This document shows positions 6,298-8,591 of a DNA stretch of 8,591 bases, piece after piece (the stretch's first letter is position 1; each line of letters starts with the position of its first letter). Under the pieces are notes generated by a model, which had not been told where the DNA came from, did not search any database, and saw nothing but the letters and a program-made list of their open reading frames with translations. The stretch is from positions 1-8,591 of the forward strand of contig JASHUH010000628.1 in assembly GCA_030040115.1 (NCBI GenBank), read 5' to 3'. Both the position numbers and the translations under genes were made by a program. This DNA is from Acidobacteriaceae bacterium. GTDB lineage: Bacteria; Acidobacteriota; Terriglobia; Terriglobales; Acidobacteriaceae.

Positions 6298-6312
6298 GTC
6301 TATACCATAGAC
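6298..6312. promoter_or_regulatory. Perfect dyad in the VWFA/ccdC divergent gap
   Basis: GTCTAT-ACC-ATAGAC is a perfect 6-bp inverted repeat with a 3-nt spacer. It lies in the 244-nt gap between the VWFA start (6165, minus) and the ccdC-like start (6410, plus). Its size and position suit an operator for a dimeric regulator. On the minus strand TATGGT within it could serve as a poor -10 element, but no good -35 was seen. Confidence 0.3.
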
Positions 6313-6330
6313 GCCGTTCCCGGTATTCTA

Positions 6331-6351
6331 AAGGTAGGCTTTTCCTGCCTT
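6331..6351 (+). promoter_or_regulatory. 8-bp hairpin upstream of the ccdC-like gene
   Basis: AAGGTAGG pairs with CCTGCCTT (7 Watson-Crick pairs and one G-U) around a CTTTT loop. It ends 58 nt before the chosen GTG start. It is not followed by a U run on either strand, so it is not a terminator; it could be a 5' leader structure. The function is unproven. Confidence 0.25.
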
Positions 6352-6396
6352 CCCGCTGGTGGAAACACCCGTACCCGCGGCCACTCAAAAGCCATT

Positions 6397-6401
6397 GGAG
6401 G
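6397..6401 (+). promoter_or_regulatory. Ribosome binding site that sets the ccdC-like start
   Basis: GGAGG lies eight bases before GTG 6410. The upstream in-frame GTG at 6359 has no such site, so the shorter product is preferred. Confidence 0.7.
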
Positions 6402-6409
6402 ATCAGATC

Positions 6410-6901
6410 GTGCACGCTCCGCTTGCCTATTTCGTCGCTTCCGTTGCCGGCCTGGCGGGCGTGCTGGTCTGGCGCGTGCGCGAGGGGCGAACCGCCGTAA
6501 CCGCGCGTAAGATTCTCATTCCGCCCCTGGGCATGGCCACCGGATTCTCCATGTTCGTGCTTCCCGCTTTCCGCGTCCCATGGAGTTGGGCCATCATTGC
6601 GTTTGCCATCGGAGCCGTTGCGCTGGCGTATCCCTTGCTGCTCACTTCTTCGTTGGAACGCACCGGCGAAGTGATCATGATGAAGCGCTCCGGCGCGTTT
6701 TTCACGGTGATCATCGTGCTAGCCGCCATTCGTTATCTGGCTCGCGGATATTTCGATAGCCTGCTCACCATGGAGCAGACCGGCGCCTTGTTTTTTATCC
6801 TGGCGTTCGGCATGATCCTGCGCTGGCGCATGGACATGTTCTTCAAATATCGAGCGCTTACGGATTGCGACAAGAGCGCGGGAACGATCATGGCCGGGTA
6901 G
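6410..6901 (+). CDS. CcdC-like integral membrane protein (DUF1453)
   Basis: This is a 163-residue inner-membrane protein. GTG 6410 is chosen over GTG 6359 because of the ribosome site just upstream; it also puts the first helix at the N-terminus, and the length matches the family. Hydrophobic segments are at about 4-21, 36-52, 58-78, 96-111 and 122-138. The family-like motifs are in the second half: 'MMKRSGAFFTVIIVLAAIR' (90-108), 'LTMEQTGALFFILAFGMI' (119-136) and the following 'RWRMDMFFKYRAL'. These fit the CcdC / DUF1453 family (PF07301), named for a Bacillus gene beside the cytochrome c biogenesis gene ccdA. The role of CcdC itself is not established, and no other cytochrome-maturation gene is in this window. 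Codon use looks like that of the genes to the left. The sequence directly after the stop is an enolase remnant. Confidence 0.75.
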   Translation: MHAPLAYFVASVAGLAGVLVWRVREGRTAVTARKILIPPLGMATGFSMFVLPAFRVPWSWAIIAFAIGAVALAYPLLLTSSLERTGEVIMMKRSGAFFTVIIVLAAIRYLARGYFDSLLTMEQTGALFFILAFGMILRWRMDMFFKYRALTDCDKSAGTIMAG

Positions 6902-6930
6902 CAGGAATTTCTGCAAAGGCAATCAGATTC

Positions 6931-7078
6931 CAACTTGTCGGCGACGACAACTTCGTCACGAACCCGGCTGCTCTTCCGCCACAGGATAAAGGACGGCATG
7001 GCAAACGCGATTTTGATCGAGCTAAGCCAGATTGGTACTGTGACCAAGACGCTCGAATGCATCCAGATAACGCGGGAT
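6931..7078 (+). pseudogene. eno: Frameshifted internal fragment of an enolase gene
   Basis: In one frame, 6931-6975 reads QLVGDDNFVTNPAAL. After a shift of one base (one extra nucleotide somewhere in about 6963-6985), the next frame reads IKDGMANAILIELSQIGTVT and TKTLECIQITRD to 7078. Together these follow enolase through its conserved QLVGDD-FVTNP...GI-N-ILIK-NQIGT-TET region in order and with natural spacing. This part normally carries the last metal-binding Asp (in GDD) and the catalytic Lys of ILIK. Here that Lys codon position (7019-7021) is GAG, Glu. The rest of enolase is missing on both sides, including the SHRSGETED motif that should follow. It is therefore a dead scrap of about 50 codons. 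It begins about 30 nt after the ccdC-like stop, and its origin is unknown (deletion of a local second copy, or capture by recombination). Confidence 0.85.
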
Positions 7079-7173
7079 CAACTGGACAGCTTGGTGAAAA
7101 AGCCTCCGTGGAGCCACTTTTTTTCCATGGGTCGCTGAAGACTGATTCTAAATCGATGGAGGATCTAATCCAA

Positions 7174-8208
7174 ATGAGATTGCTGAAGTCTGCAATGCTC
7201 GCCGCAAATGCGCTGGGGATGGTATTCATGGCGATGGCGCCGCTGACCAATGCAGGGGCGCAATCCCCGGATCAAGCGCCGGCGCAAGGTCAGGCGCAAC
7301 CGTCGGATCAAGGCCAAGGCCGCCACGGCGGAAGAAGCAGGCCGCAACTGAAACTTGCCTGGGCGCCACAACCCGCCGAACTCACGCCCTATATCGCGCC
7401 CAACCGGCCATGGTGGAAACTAGCCGATATCCTCAAGAGTCATACGGGGCAGCAAAGTTGGACCCAGGAGATTAGCCTCTCTCGCGATTTCCATGGCCAA
7501 TACATTCAAATGGCGCCTGGCCAAAAGACCAAGACCCAGTTTTATGCCGATGATCGTGTCTTTTGGATCGTGCAGGCGGGCCAAGTTCGCTTCACGATCG
7601 AAGGCCAGGAGCCGTTCGTCGCTTCGAAAGGATTTCTTGTTCAGGTTCCTGAGCGGGTCCCCTATAGCTTGAAGACGGTTGGAGACGGTCCGGCATTGTT
7701 CTTTCAAGTGACGCCCGCCGGGGAGCAACCCTCATATCCACTGACGGAGACGCCAACGCCGGTTAAAGGCTGGAAATACATCGAGGCTGCCTACGCCGGA
7801 GAGGGCCATTATGACCGAGGGCCGGGTCCGATCGTGAATAGACCGTATATCGACTTCAACAAAGAGATCGTTCAAGATGGCAAGCGCATCGGTGTGTTCG
7901 TGCAGGACGATCATACCTATGCCACGATTATTCGTGGTCCTGCCCCGACAACACCGCCGAAACCGACCGAATTAGGTCACTTCCATGAGAATTTCCCGGA
8001 AATCTGGTTTGTTCTCGAGGGGCAGATGGAACTTCAAGTCGAAGGCGAGCCAGTCATGATTGCCAGTCAGGGTGACATCCTTCAGGCCACCGCAGAACGC
8101 TGGCACCGCTTAACGTCCTACGGCCCCGGCATGTCAACCCGGATACCGATCATCCCACGTGCTGGCAATTTGCATTATGTTCAGCCACCCGCCGGTGATC
8201 ATGAATAG
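7174..8208 (+). CDS. Exported two-cupin protein (bicupin)
   Basis: This 344-residue protein is probably periplasmic. The frame runs upstream through the enolase scrap to a TTG in ccdC, but ATG 7174 has a GGAGG (7158-7162, 11-nt spacing) and starts a clear signal peptide (residues 1-30, ending NAGAQ). A Gln/Gly/Pro-rich linker (31-55) follows. Cupin 1 (about 105-180) has the fold pattern (WIVQAGQVRFTI, then FLVQVPERVPYSL) but no His ligands. Cupin 2 (about 265-325) has a full metal site: His269-x-His271-x4-Glu276-x6-Gly283, then His311 in motif 2 (GDILQATAERWH). So only the second barrel is expected to bind a metal. Enzyme or sensor activity and substrate are unknown; bicupin oxygenases, decarboxylases and isomerases share this fold. 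The next gene starts 83 nt downstream and is also exported, so an operon is likely. Confidence 0.87.
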   Translation: MRLLKSAMLAANALGMVFMAMAPLTNAGAQSPDQAPAQGQAQPSDQGQGRHGGRSRPQLKLAWAPQPAELTPYIAPNRPWWKLADILKSHTGQQSWTQEISLSRDFHGQYIQMAPGQKTKTQFYADDRVFWIVQAGQVRFTIEGQEPFVASKGFLVQVPERVPYSLKTVGDGPALFFQVTPAGEQPSYPLTETPTPVKGWKYIEAAYAGEGHYDRGPGPIVNRPYIDFNKEIVQDGKRIGVFVQDDHTYATIIRGPAPTTPPKPTELGHFHENFPEIWFVLEGQMELQVEGEPVMIASQGDILQATAERWHRLTSYGPGMSTRIPIIPRAGNLHYVQPPAGDHE

Positions 8209-8280
8209 CCGAGGGTCAGGGCATAAAAGCCGCGAACCAAGCGAATGCAACGGATCAACTTTTCAAGTTCTTGAGTTATG

Positions 8281-8287
8281 AGGAGGG
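8281..8287 (+). promoter_or_regulatory. Strong ribosome binding site of the GlcG/HbpS-like gene
   Basis: AGGAGGG lies four bases before ATG 8292. It is the best Shine-Dalgarno match in the window and fixes this start. Confidence 0.7.
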
Positions 8288-8291
8288 TGAT

Positions 8292-8591
8292 ATGAAAGTC
8301 TCCAGACAGAGGCTGCTGAAGAAAATCACACGCATTGTCAGTAAGGGTGGGGCAATAGCGATTCTTCTCGCTGCCATAGTGGCGCATCCACAACAGACGC
8401 CAAATCCATATCAGATGCCAAATCCATATGGCCTACCTGTTTCTCTCGACAATGCCAAGAAAGCTGCAGCGGCGGTCATTGCGGAAGCCACTAAGAATGG
8501 CTGGACGATGGCAGTCGCAATCGTAGATCCAGACGGCACTCTCATTTACTACGAGAAGATGGACAACACGCAGCTTGGGAGCGCGGAGGTA
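8292..8591 (+). CDS. Exported GlcG/HbpS-family protein, C-terminus outside the window
   Basis: One hundred codons are visible with no stop. A basic N-terminus (MKVSRQRLLKKITR) and a hydrophobic core (AIAILLAAIVA, 21-31) form a signal peptide. A short spacer with the duplicated unit Q-x-P-N-P-Y follows. From about residue 50 the sequence fits the start of the GlcG/HbpS domain (PF03928): LDNAKKAAAAVIAEATKNGW, then the strand-turn-strand MAVAIVDPDGTLIYYEKMD, where V-D-x-x-G and the Met-Asp are typical. HbpS proteins of Streptomyces bind heme and iron; GlcG is linked to glycolate use. Which role applies here cannot be told, and many exported members are uncharacterised. It likely shares a transcript with the bicupin gene. 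Base use looks more A+T-rich than in the left-hand genes. Confidence 0.82.
   Translation, partial: MKVSRQRLLKKITRIVSKGGAIAILLAAIVAHPQQTPNPYQMPNPYGLPVSLDNAKKAAAAVIAEATKNGWTMAVAIVDPDGTLIYYEKMDNTQLGSAEV
8394..8429 (+). repeat. 18-nt tandem duplication in the GlcG/HbpS-like gene
   Basis: Two 18-nt units (8394-8411 and 8412-8429) differ at one base (C in the first, T in the second). They encode QTPNPY and QMPNPY in the spacer between the signal peptide and the domain. The high identity suggests a recent slippage duplication. Confidence 0.85.

Noticed and set aside
7099..7124. Possible terminator before the bicupin gene (weak stem then seven T)
   Set aside because: The stem has only three or four continuous pairs and a C/C mismatch, too weak to call.
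6865..7173. N-terminal extension of the bicupin protein starting inside ccdC
   Set aside because: This stretch is the enolase remnant read in one of its frames. A ribosome site and signal peptide mark the true start at 7174.

Overview
The window looks like chromosomal DNA of an acidobacterium (Acidobacteriota, class Terriglobia or a relative). The placement rests on gene families, not on a marker gene. They are an exported von Willebrand factor A protein of the acidobacterial type, a TonB-family protein with a glycine-rich linker, a DUF5666-like exported protein, TPR proteins, a CcdC-family membrane protein, GC-rich coding DNA and long non-coding gaps. Seven protein-coding genes are supported, two of them cut by the window edges, plus one decayed gene fragment. 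No tRNA, rRNA, CRISPR array, transposase or phage gene was seen.

Left part (1-4219). A partial minus-strand gene for an exported OB-fold-like protein (1-591) diverges from a plus-strand group of three genes. These encode an exported TPR protein (766-1956), a nucleotidyltransferase-fold protein (1969-3081, 12 nt downstream) and a TonB-family energy transducer (3194-4219, 112 nt downstream). The first two are almost certainly one transcript and the third probably belongs with them. Their joint job cannot be read from sequence. Two of the three are envelope proteins, and the middle one is a cytoplasmic enzyme-like protein.

Middle part (4220-4980). This is 761 nt with no credible gene but much structure. 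It holds a 112-nt foldback with about 21 base pairs, three further small hairpins about 40 nt apart, and a purine-rich tract of degenerate 8-nt tandem repeats just beyond the end of the next gene.

Right part (4981-8591). A minus-strand VWFA exported protein (4981-6165) diverges from a plus-strand ccdC-like gene (6410-6901). Directly after ccdC lies a short, frameshifted enolase remnant (about 6931-7078) in which the catalytic lysine position is glutamate. Next come an exported two-cupin protein (7174-8208) and the start of an exported GlcG/HbpS-family protein (8292 to the window edge). The enolase scrap suggests a recombination or deletion junction between ccdC and the cupin/HbpS pair.

No complete, clearly new biological system is visible. 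The items most worth following up are the enolase remnant, the foldback and octamer repeats in the 4.2-5.0 kb gap, and the TPR / nucleotidyltransferase / TonB gene group.
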